Below are positions 43,351 to 55,300 of a stretch of DNA of 64,000 nt, in pieces. Under the pieces are notes generated by a model. It searched no databases. It saw only the letters and a program-made list of their open reading frames with translations, and was not told the DNA's origin. Source of the stretch: Symbiodinium natans (taxonomy: Eukaryota; Sar; Dinophyceae; Suessiales; Symbiodiniaceae); NCBI GenBank assembly GCA_905221605.1, contig CAJNDS010001335.1:131001-195000 (forward strand). The letters run 5' to 3'. The stretch's first letter is position 1, and the number at the start of each line of letters is the position of its first letter. The position numbers and the translations under genes were made by a program.

Positions 43351-46300
43351 GAAGGGGTCAGAAACCTAAACCCTAAACCCTAACCCCCAAACCCGAAACC
43401 CTAAACGTCCTAAACCCTAAACGTCCTCAACCCTAAACGTCCTAAACCCTGAACCCTAAACCCTAACCCCTAACCCCCAACCCCTAACCCCCCCCCCCTC
43501 CCCTCCCCTAAATTCCACTTGATCCAAGCATCATCTTCCCCCGCCGGATCTAGCGACCCGACTCCCGCCGCTTCTTCTGGCGTAATAACCTGGTGTTGCC
43601 CATAGGATTAGGGTTTCGGGGTTAGGGCTTATAGGTTTTGGGGTTTCGGGCTTAGGGCTTAGAGGGTTTAGGGTTTAGGGCTTAGGGCTTATGGGGGTTA
43701 GGGTTTCGGGCTTAGGGCTGGGTTTAATTAGGGTTTTTCCCAGGAACCTGGCTATGCACATGGGCCTTTACTGTTGAGTGGGCTTGATACACCGGCAAAA
43801 AAAGCTTAACATTGGTACCAGCCACATCCTTCGTCATCTGCGAGGCAATCTCCATGTGCGCCTTCTTGAATACCGTGATGAACCTGGGCTTGGGGGGGGT
43901 TTAGGGTTTAGGGTTTAGGGCTTCGGGCTTAGGGTTCAGGGCTTGGGTTTTTAAGCTGAAAGTGAAGTGAGGGTTTTTTCGGGCGATGTGTAGGATTAAG
44001 CGTTGGGGTTTAGGGTCAGTGTCCGGTCGGAGACTTCTGCATTTCGGTGGGGGCTGGGGTTTCGGGTTTAAGACTGTACCCTAAAGCCTAAACCCTAAAC
44101 CCTAAACCCTAAACCCTAAACCCTAAAGCCTAAAGCCTAAAGCCTAAACCCTAGACATTCTGCGAGTTTAGGTCTTAGGGTTTGAAGTGTCCAGGCACCT
44201 CTCACACCCAATCTACTAGAAAGGTTAGGGTTTAGGGTCTAGGGTCTTAGAGTTTTTTAGGGTTTAGGTTCTAGGGTCTTAGGGTCTTCGGGTCTTCGAG
44301 TCTTCGAGTCTTAGGGTCTTAGGGTTTTAAGGTTTTAGGGTAGGGTGTAGGGTTTAGGGTTTAGAGTTTAGGGTCTGTGTGGGCTTTGGCTTGCAACTCA
44401 ACGCAAGGCCAGAGCATGGCAGTCAGGCACAGGGGGTGAGGGGGGGGAAGGGTTCTTGAAGAATGCATGAACCCCTAAGCCCCAAACCCCAAACCCGAAA
44501 CCCTAAACCCTAAACCCCAAACCCTAAACCCTAAACCCTAAACTCAACAGAGCCAAGGGGCTTCTTCTGGTCCGCAGGGAGGCGAAAGTCCAAGATGCCA
44601 GCCTCCTCATCGTTGGAGGCCTGCCGCAGAGGGGGTTTCGGGATGTTGGGTTTAGGGTTTAGGGTTTAGAGGGTTTAGGGTTTAGAGGGTAGAGGGTTTA
44701 GGGTTTAGGGTTTAGGGTTTAGGGTTTAGGGTTTAGGGTTTAGGGTTAGGGTTTCTCGGGCTTAGGGCTTAGGGCTTAGGGCTTGGGGCTTAGGGCAGTC
44801 TTGCTCTGACACTACCCTAACCCCAAACCCTTACGCCGGACCCTTCTTGGGCACCATAGGGCTTCGGGTTTAGGGTTTAGGGTATTCTAGGGTCCTTAAC
44901 GGAGGAGGGGGAATTCGAAGGGGGGGTATGTGACCCAAGGTTCCCGAATACTCGTTAAGGCTCCCTAAGTTTCCCAAACGTTCCCGAGGTACCTACCGCC
45001 CCCCATGAACTCCCCTCCCTTAAGCACCCTATAAGTTTAACCCTAAACCCTCATCCCTACACCCGGAACCTTCCCTTACGCACCCTACGAGGTTCTTCCC
45101 AGTGCCAAAACCCACCCTAAACGCTAAACCCTAAACCTAAAACCGGAAACCCTCCCTTATGGACCCTCAGAGGTTTAGGTGGAAAAGAAGTTCTTCCTAG
45201 TGCCAAAAACCCCGAAAAACGGCCACAAGACCGGACGCCTAGCCTCGTCGTCATCTCCGTCGCGCGTCTCCTCCTCTTTTCGGGGTGCTGTGCTATTGTT
45301 AGGACCCAAACAGGACGAGTGGCCCTAAACCCTAAACCCTAAACCCAAAGCCCAAACCCCAAACCCTAAACCCTAAAACCTAAACCCTAAACCCTACAGC
45401 CTAAACCCTGGCCAATAACCTCTAAACCCTAAACTCCTCCTCTTTCTTGGCTTTGGGGCTCTGTGTTTGGTCGGCGTTGATGTTGATCTTCCCACCTCGG
45501 TTTGCACTTTAAAGGCAGTGATGGCAAAGATCCTCTGCTTAGGGTTTAGGGTTTAGGCACCAAAAAAGTCCTCACTAGGACGGCCCTTAACACCCTCTGA
45601 AAAATACTCCTGAACATGATCCTCTTAAAACCCAATTAAGGAAAAATCTAAACTTGTCCTAACCCTAGACCCTAAGCCCTAAGCCCTTAGCCCTAAACCT
45701 AAACCCTAAACCCTAAACCCCAAACCCTAACCCAAAACCCTAAACCCTAACCCCAAGGGGCCTACCTAGCTCAAATGCCTCGCGCCACTTTCGTCCAGCT
45801 TGTCGATGTGCCTGAGAACCTTGGCTGCTGAGTTCAGAAGCCCACAACAAGTGTAGCACTTTCAGTTCTACAGGGGATAGTAATAGGCCCCTAAACCCTA
45901 AACCCTAAACCCTAAACCCTAAACCCTAAACCCTAAACCCTAAACCCTAAACCCTAAACCCTAAACCCTAAACCCTAAACCCTAAACCCTAAACCCTAAA
46001 CCCTAAACCCTAATCCCAAAACAAACGTATAACGTGTACTCCTTCAGCTGCTAAGGGGCCGACAGTTCCCTCCAGAAACTCGGGCCCAACTGCTTCAGGT
46101 GCCGTTCGTCATCGCTTCCTAGGCTGGCCCCTCCTGGCACCCCTCTGAAGAAATATTCCGCGGGTTTAGGGTTTAGGGTTTAGGGTTTAGGGTTTAGGGT
46201 TTAGGGTTTAGGGTTTAGGGTTTAGGGTTTAGGGTTTAGGGTTTGGAGTTGAGGGCTGAATATCATCCTCTTCACCCCAACAAGGGATAACATGACATGT

Positions 46301-49300
46301 CCCAGCTGGCCTACCGAGCTTCTGCCACCCGCCTTGTTGTTTTTGAAGATGTTCGCGTTGTCCCGAAGAGTTGTCCTTAGCAGCCCAGCAACCATATTAC
46401 AATAAGGGCACCCACTTTTTTGGGGTGATTACTTTATAAGGGAACACATAACCAAAAAAAAGGGGAAAAGGGTACCACTGGGCGCTACCAAGTGTCCAGA
46501 AGCTCAGGACGGAGAAGTCCTCGGCATCCCGCCTGCTGTCCTTCCATCGGTAGATGATGGCCGCGATGAGGAGATTTAAGATCACCAGGAAGGAGACCTT
46601 GGCACAGTAGCCATATATATATATATATATATATATATTAAGATATATATATATCTCATAGTAAGTGCACCCTTCTTTGGGTTGGTTACTTGGAAAGGGA
46701 ACCTTGAACCAGCAAGAAGGCAAAAAAGGGTACCACTGGGCTGCCAAGAGACTTGAAAAAAGACGGTGACCAGCAGGAAGAACAAGGGGTTGCTTGTGTA
46801 CAAGTCTGCCGTGTCGAAGGAGCCGATGAGAAAGAAGAACACTGACTGGCTCGAGCTTTCAAGCGTGCCATATCCTAGGTTTCGGAGGCTTCTCGTGGCC
46901 TAGACTGGGGCTTCTACGGGTCAGCTAGACTGGAAGTGCACATTACAGACCCCGAGTGTCTGTGGAAGACCATACCGAAGCGGTTGTGCATGAGTAGGAC
47001 CACAGCCACCAGAACGATGATGATCAGTGCCGAGATCATGAAGAGCTCTTGCAATGCTGCCGTCAAAGTGGTCAGCACGAGCCGCAGAGAAGTCACAGAG
47101 CGGAAGTACTTGGCAAACCGAAGAAGCAAGCATAGCCCATTCAAGGAGGAGAGTGTGATGAATGTGTCATACCTCGCATGGATTCCCCGGTCCGGCTGGG
47201 AGAGGGGGCTTCTTTAGAATCTCCGGGCTTCGATGTGCACGAGCACTTCGTACCAAAACATCGTTTCTTAAGAACACCCAGATACAATCTCGCAGCCTTG
47301 CCGAAGGCCTCGTACGCATCTTGGGTATTGAGGCTAGCATCGAGGCCGAAGACGAAGTTGTCCTAGGACGGCCAGAAAAAAAACCCTCTGAAAAAAAAAC
47401 ACTTATGAACATGATCCTCTTAAACCCAGGGTTTAGGGTTTAGGGTTTAGGGTTTATGTGAAAATATCAAAATGTCCCAAGATCTTACGGAAGCTCGGTC
47501 CACGACTGGAATCCCTCCCTGAGGTTGAAGGTGCCGTCGATGAGCATGTATCGAAAGATGCTATCAATCACAAGCCCATTGATGACCTTAGTTGCTGAGT
47601 TCAGAAGCCCACAAAAAGGGTTTAGGGTTTAGTGTTTTAGGGTTTTAGGGTTTAGGGTCTAGGGTTTAGGGTATAAGTGTACACTTTCAGTTTTATAGGG
47701 GATTATGGTATCCCCAAAACGGTGTAAAGTTCAAAGTGTACTCATTCAGCGAAGTTACCAAGCACACAACATCTAGGAAGTTCCAGACGTCTTCGAAGAA
47801 GAAGTCGATGATGAAGTAGTACCTTGGGTTTAGGGTTTAGGGGCTATCTCTACGCTCCCCACTTGAATGGGCCGAATGAAACCCATGGGCCCTAAACCCT
47901 AAACCCTAAACCCTAAACCCTAAACCCTAAACCCTAAACCCCCAGCTACCAGAATTCATGCCTTGTCATGGACTCCACCTTGGACCCCTAAGGTCGTACC
48001 CTTGGGTTTGGGGACCCCTCTTTGAGGTCCTCTAAGGGAATATGAGGGCCCTATGCATATGAAGGGGGTTGTGTAGGGGTACTTCTTGAGGTGTGCGAGT
48101 TTGACCCCCTTGATTTTGAGGTCGGGGACGCTCAGGCGTTCAAGGGTTCATTCAGCCCCCGAAGAAAACAGCAGTTCGCCCCCTTAGTCCCCGTGCAGTT
48201 TCCCACATGTGAAGAACCGGTCCCCAGGGTTGAGACTTGGGGGCCATTTAGGGTTTCATCGATAGGGTTCTTAAGGGGGCTTCATGGGGGGTAGGAGCCT
48301 TAGGGAGTTGGGAGCCCTTGGCTTACTGTTTCATACCCCCCTTGAACCCCCCCCCCCCCCTTAAGCACCCTATAATTATTATAAGTCCTGACCCCTAAAC
48401 CTTAAACCCAACAAGCCCAAAGCTGTTGCAGGCCCATGAACTTTGTACATCCTTTAACTCCGATAAATACTATTTGCTTAGAACCCCCCACCCCCCTCCC
48501 CCCCAACAAAAAGAACACGTATTCTTCCTTATAACCCCTAACCCCTAAACCCTAAACACTAAAACCTTATCAGCGCAATACAGGGATTGCCAAACAGTAA
48601 AGAGCCCCTTGTGAACAATCAGGTCTGGGGTGAATGGTAGAGTTCTGAGAGGCAGGAGTCAGAAGCAGAATAGGGTTTAGGGTTTCGGGCCAAGTTTAGG
48701 GTTTAGGGTTTAGGGTTTAGGGTTCAGGGTCATTGAAAGGGTGCCCTATTCCATAAAGGACTCCGGGACCCTAAATTAGAGAAGCTTAGGGGCTGAATAC
48801 CCTAACCCAAAACAACGTTAACCTTGTAACCTTTTAACCCTAAACCCAAAACCCTAAACCGTCCTATATATCCAAAAACTTTAAAGGCTAACTACCGAGC
48901 CCCATAAGGAAAACAACCAATTTGGTCAGTTCTCAACATGTTGGTCCGTTTTGTGTACACTACATAAAAGGGGCCACCTGGTAACAAGGACCCCAAATGG
49001 CCCTAAACCCTAAACCCTAAACCCGAAACCCTAGACCCTAAACCCTAAACCCTAAACCCAAACCCATGTTTTCGAGAAGTGGCCATTTGCTAACCCTCCC
49101 TCTGCCTGCACTTCAACCCTTCTGACTTGCCTTCCTTACACTTGTCGTGGCCCTTGCTCTAAACCCTAAACCCTAAACCCTGAACCCTGAACCCTGAACC
49201 CTGAACCCTGAACCCTGAACCCTGAACCCTGAACCCTTAAAACTAAACCCTGAACCCTAAACCTTTGGGGCTCCAAAGACTCTTTTCAAATCCCGTCGGC

Positions 49301-52300
49301 AACTACTACCGCAGGAAGGTCTACACTTCAGCCTCTCAGCACCCCCGAATCCCTGAACCTCGCGCCTCGGAACCCTAAACCTTTAACGCCCCTAAACCCT
49401 AAACCCTAAACCCTAAACCCTAAACCTTAAACCTTAAACCTTAAACCTTAAACCCGAAGCCCTGAGAACCCTACATCCTTACAACAAGATCCCAGCAGCC
49501 ATGGCTTTTCCAGGGAGGTGAGCTGTAGCCTTACTTCTCCCAAAACCAAAAAATAGTTCAGGTTAAACCCTAAACCCTAAACCCGAAAGCCTAAACCCTA
49601 AACCCTAAACCCTACACCCCCCAAAAAAGGGAAAAGGGCACCACTGGGCTACCAAGAAGTAGCTGGATCAGCAGGTCCCGGAGCACCAGAGTCAAGAAGA
49701 GACATGCGGCCACCACGTAGGTGATGAACCTCAAGGTGGGTAGGGTTTAGGGTTTAGGGTTTAGGGTTTAGGGTTTAGGGTTTAGGGTTTAGGGTTTAGG
49801 GTTTAGGGCTTAGGGCTTAGGGTTTAGGGTTTGGGGTTTGGGGTTTGGGGTTTGGGGTCTAGGGGAGTCCTCAGGGTGTCGGGTCTGCGACAGTCCTTTA
49901 GTCTTGTCTAGCCTTTAATCCCCTAAATCCTATGCCCTTAGCTCGAAACTGAGGGGGAGGGGGGGGGGGGGGGGCCCTAAACCGTAAGCCCTAAGCAGAA
50001 AGGGGGGCTTAGGGCTTCGGGCTTAGGGTCAACCCCAAGTCAGGGGTCCGTTTTAGAAAGGGGGGCTTAGGGCTTAGGGCTTTGGGCTTCGGGCTTAGGG
50101 CTAACCCCAAGTCAGGGGTCCGTTTTGGGGTTTGGGGTTTATAGGGTCGGTGTAGGAGGGTCCCCCAAGCTGCGATGTAGGGGTCCAGGGTTTTTGGTTT
50201 ACAGTTTAGGGTTTGCAACAAGGCTTTTGAGTTAAGAGCCCTTGGGATTCCTGACGATCTTCATGCGACTTGGGACACACTAGAGGCTGTGAAAGGAAAT
50301 CCTGGGTTTCGGACTACAATTGCCTACGAACCCAAGAAAAATCAACAAGTAATTGTCATCCCTATATTGGCCTTGTAAGGACCAATGTTTGAGTTTTTGG
50401 GTGGTTTCTTAAGCGAATAGCAGGTTCGGGGTGAAGCCCGAAAAGGGTCCTCTGAGATGCTGCCTTGACCTGAAATGGAACTGGTTTCGGGCTTAGGGTT
50501 TAGAAAGCATTGAGCTGTTAACCCCAGAACGGTGCCAAAAGGAACCACGAATCTCGATCACAACTATGCATGAACGAAACCCTAAACCCTAAACCCTAAA
50601 CCCTAAACCCCTAAACCCTGAACCCTAACCCTAAACCCTAAACCCGAAACCCTAAACCCTAAACCCTAAACCCTAAACCCGAAACACTAAACCCTAAACC
50701 CTAGACTTAGAACGCCGAAGCGGCAGCGCACGGTTGGTAGACTTGCGCTGTTCCGCAAAGTCGGTAAGCCCCATGGTGAAGATATTCCTGACATGCTTAA
50801 GGGTGCAGGGCTCAGGGTTGAAAAGTTTAGGGTAGTTTAGGGCTTTGGCCTCGGATTTAACCCATGTCGCAAACGACTGTACCCCCTTTAGGTGTGTGGC
50901 TGGCCTTGCAATGCTACACACTAAGCCGTATACCCTAAACCTTAAACCCTTAGGCCCTAAACCCTTACCAGAGCTTTGCCCTTTTTGACCTCCATTTCCT
51001 GGTAGCCCCGAAAACAAGGTAACTTGGGTCCAGGGGGTCTCTTCTATAAATATATATATATATACATACAAACGAACCCTAAAGCCTAAAGCCTAAAGCC
51101 TAAAGCCTAAAGCCTAAAGCCTAAAGCCTAAAGCCTAAAGCCTAAACCCTAAACCTAAACCTTTTCTATGTAGATGTAGGGGGGAAGGGGACTGAAAGCA
51201 TGTTACGGGAGTGGGGCTTCTTCTTGAAGGACGCGGAACGTTCAACCACATGCCCTAAGGTTTAGGGTTTAGGGTTTAGGGTTTAGGGCTTAGGGTTTAA
51301 GTGTAAGCGTTGAGGTCTGAAGGCTCCCAGAAAACTAATTGAGTGTTTGTCTATGGCTGTATGGGCTTAGGTTCTTGAACCCGAAAGCCTAAACCCGAAT
51401 GCACACTGCAGACTAACTTGGGGTTTGCTGGCTTCGGGGGGGGTTTAGGGCTTAGGGTTGTTTTTTCCTCTCCTACAAGTGGCCTCTCTAGCTTTCCTAG
51501 GAAGGGGAGGGGTTTGTCAAAACAGCTCCGAAAAAGTCTCCGACGCCAGCACAACCATAGCAAAGCCTGAACCTTAAACCCTGACCAATAAACCCTCAAC
51601 CCTAAACCCTAAACCCTCAACCTTCAACCCTGACCCCTAAACCCTCAACCATCAACCCCCCCTTGACCCTCCTTGACCAGCCCGAGCGGCAAAGGGTAGA
51701 CGACGGTATGCACATTCTTGCTGAGAACGCCCGTGGGCTCTAGCTCGAAGGCGACTGTACTGTGCGTGAACATGTCCATGTTGCCGTTGTAGGTGACAAA
51801 CTGAACGGTCCTGACAGTTTCTGAGCTTCGGGTTGCTGGCTACCCTACTTTGGAGTGGACCCTGGAAAAATGGAAAAATGTACATATGCTTTTTAGATAT
51901 AAAAAGCTATAATAGGAACCCAGAACCAAAAAATGTATCCAAGTATAGTACTCCCCAACCCAGGTTAGGGTCCAGGGTTGAGGGTCCAGATTTCCGAGGG
52001 TTGTGCCGCTGGCAGCCCTCTGAAAGCTGCCTGGTTTAGGGTTTAGGGTTTAGGGTTTAGGGTTTTGGGTTTAGGGTTTTGGGTGGGACCTCCTAAATGA
52101 CCGAAGCCCTTTTTGGACGGACCCAAGAAGGTTGGTTTCGGGATGTTTGCCAAGGGGGTATTTCTGAGGGGTCGGGCAAAAAAAACTCACTTTAGAGAAC
52201 CCTAAACCCTAAACCCTAAACCCTAAACCCTAAACCCTAAACCCTAAACCCTAAACCCTAAACCCTAAACCCTAAACCCTAAACCCTAAACCCTAAACCC

Positions 52301-55300
52301 TAAACCGTCGGACCTCTAAAAGCCTCAAGGTTGAAACGAGCCCAAAAAACCCTAAACCCTAACCCTTTTCTCTGCGGGAGTGTAGGGGGGTGGGGATCAG
52401 CCAGAGGCTCTAAACCCTAAACCCTAAACCCTAAACCCTAAACCCTAAACCCTAAACCCTCTTGAAAAGACTGCCCTGTGGTTAATCCCGACTGCAATCA
52501 ATGCCCGACCTGTGACGGACCATTCTGGGACTCTTAAAGACCCCCCCCCACAGACTGCTAAAAGCTCTGGGGGGGGCCGACACATGCCTTCAACTTTTCT
52601 TCAAACAGTGCTTCATGGACCCTCCCTACAGAAAACCCGCCAAACCCTAAACCCTAATAATATCCCCCCCGTATCAGCGCTGAACCCTAAACCGCCTGAA
52701 CCGTCTCTCCTCCGGTGTCGGAGTAGGCTTTAGGGTTTAGCGTTTAGGGTTTAGGGTCTAGGGCTCTTAAGTATCGAACCCAGAACCTTCACGTGCCTCG
52801 GTAAAGGGACAATTTGGGTTTGTATGTTAATGGGGAGGCGCGTGACACGTGTTGGGGTCGGGGTGTGTTTCGCGGGTATGTTTCGGGTATGTTTCGCGGC
52901 ATCAGGAGCTACTTTACCTGCAATTTCGGGGGTATTTTTCGGGGGTATGTTTCGGGGTATGTTACGGGGTATGTTTCGCGGGTGTGCAACCCGTGTGCCA
53001 TTCTTAAACCTGAGCCCCCAAAAAACACAAACCCAATATGGGGGAGGGACTACCAGCTGTTCGGGATTAGGGTTTAGGGTGTTTCCTGCCAAGGTATGCC
53101 CCTGGGGGATGTTGACTATTGAGACCTTCCATGTTTTTTTTGTTTTTTTTTCCGCCTTTTTTCCGGGGGTATGCGGTCAGTTCTAAGGACAGCAAGCCTT
53201 ACATCCACCTGGTCGTCCCCGCAGGACGATGACCCAGAATCCTTCACAAGTCCAGGGTGTATTTAGGGTTTAGGGTGTCCCTTGCGGCAAAGGCACATGC
53301 TGATTGGGTGGATGTGATCCTGCAGGAGCAAGTCCATCACGGTTTCAGCCTCTGCCGGCGTCCCACCCAATCCTCAGCTTTTCATGGGTTTAGGGTTTGG
53401 GGTTTCGGGTTTCGGGGCTACTTACCTAATGTAGGGAACCCAGAAACCCAAAAAGTAAAAACAAAAATACTACTCAACAGCCTAGAATCCCAAGACCACA
53501 CCCTGAGCTCCCGCTTGCGTCGTGTAGGTATACACGATGCCTTAGTTGCTGAGTTCAGAAGCCCGCAAAAACTGAGCACACTTCCAGTTCCATAGGGCAT
53601 CATCGTATCCCAAAAAGTGTAAAAGGATACTCATTCAGCTACCAAGATGCCGGTAGACGCACCAGTGACGTTAGCAGCAGGATGCTGCGCGCCGTCAAAG
53701 GAGTAGCAGGTCTGCTGCTCCTTGAGCAGCTCTCCCATGCAGTCCTTTGTCGCGCACCCACGGAAGAGAGAGCTCAGCCGATACGGATAATCGGCGCTGA
53801 AACGTTCGTTGGTAACGGGAACATGGCCTCGGTTCTGCGGAAGGTGAGGACATCCAACTTAGCGTTTTTTGGGGGGATTTCAGACCCGAAGCACACAACA
53901 TGCTTCAAGATGGCAGTTAAGTGGCATGGAATCTGCAAGACGACCCGCGCATGGTTGTTGGGCATCACGCCCACATTCCAGGTTCGGAAGCGGATCGCTG
54001 TCGTCACGGGCACATCACCCTTCGGCACAAAGCCTAGGATGGAGGCCACCCTAAACCCTAAACCCTGAACCCTAAACCCAAAACCCTAAACCCAAAACCC
54101 TTTGAACAAATGTTCCGAAAGAAGAATCCTCGTCAACCCAATAAGGGAAAATATGAAACATCCCAAGGGCCTACCAACCCTACACCTTAAACCTTACACC
54201 CACAACTCTAAATCCGCAACCCTAGGATAAGGCCCCTAAGCCAAAAAAGTAGGGGTCCTTGATTGGGGTGTAGGGTTTAGGGTTTAGGGTTTAGGGTTTA
54301 GGGTTTGGGGTTTGGGGTTTGGGGTTTGGGGTTTTGGGGTTTTAGGGTTCTGCTCTCGAGAAGCCGACCGTCATGCCTTCTGCTGCCGCGGGGGCGAAGC
54401 CGGACACGGACATGTCCAGGTCCGCAGTCTCCGGCCTGGAGCTTAACCCTGAGCCCTAAACCCTAAAACCCTAAAACCCTAAAACCCTAAACCCTAAACC
54501 CTAAACCCTAAACCCCAAACCCAGGTCCGCAGTCTCCGGCCTAGAACTCAACTTCAGAGCTTCTTCTGGCCTGCACCATGTTGGGGGGGGTACTGGTAAA
54601 AGATGATTTTTTTGGAGGGTTTAGGGTTTAAGGCTTTTTTTCCTTGTTGGGTCAACTTCAGAGCTTCTTCTGGCCTGCGCCGTTGTGGGGGGGGGGGGGG
54701 GACTGTTAGAAGATGATCATTGTTGGGTTTAGGGTTTAGGGTTTTTCCTTGCTGGGTTTAAGTATTCATAATTATAAACATGTAGAGTGACATAATTATA
54801 AACATGTAGAGTGATTTTCAACAATGGCCCAGTGACGATCCGCTTTGGACATAGAGCTGCCAGTTCTCGCGCACGAAAGGATCGCCGTCGGAGCCATGAG
54901 CAGGAATGCATGTTTGCGCATTCTGGTCGAGAAGCCCCACGCAGCTCATCTCGCCTTCGTAAATTGCCTCCCGCATCCACTGCTTGTAGCTCCTTGTGAT
55001 TTTGTTTCGTTGGCTGATTATAAAAGCAGGCAGAATTCCCCAAACCCTAAACCCTAAACCCTAAACCCTAAACCCTAAACCCTAAACCCTAAACCCTAAA
55101 CCCTAAACCCTAAACCCTAAACCCTAAACTCAAAAAAACCGGGCTGTCGATTTAGGGTACCCTTGACAAGGCAACCTTAAGTCTCCTGAGAGCTGTCCCA
55201 CATGAAGATTGACTTGCATTTTGCACCTTGCCCCAAACCCTACCCACCCTAAACTCCAAACCGCAAGCCCCAGTCATCGTAACCCCAAGCCCTGATCACC

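Noticed and set aside
46582-46871. Alternative minus-strand ORFs overlapping the S6 and pore exons
   Set aside because: They read through intronic introner and (TA)n sequence; the exon-limited frames match polycystin instead.
52814-53186. Plus-strand ORFs rich in GYVSG/GMFRG repeats
   Set aside because: They derive from a short GGGTATGTTTCG-type minirepeat and lie opposite the polycystin intron; no family match.
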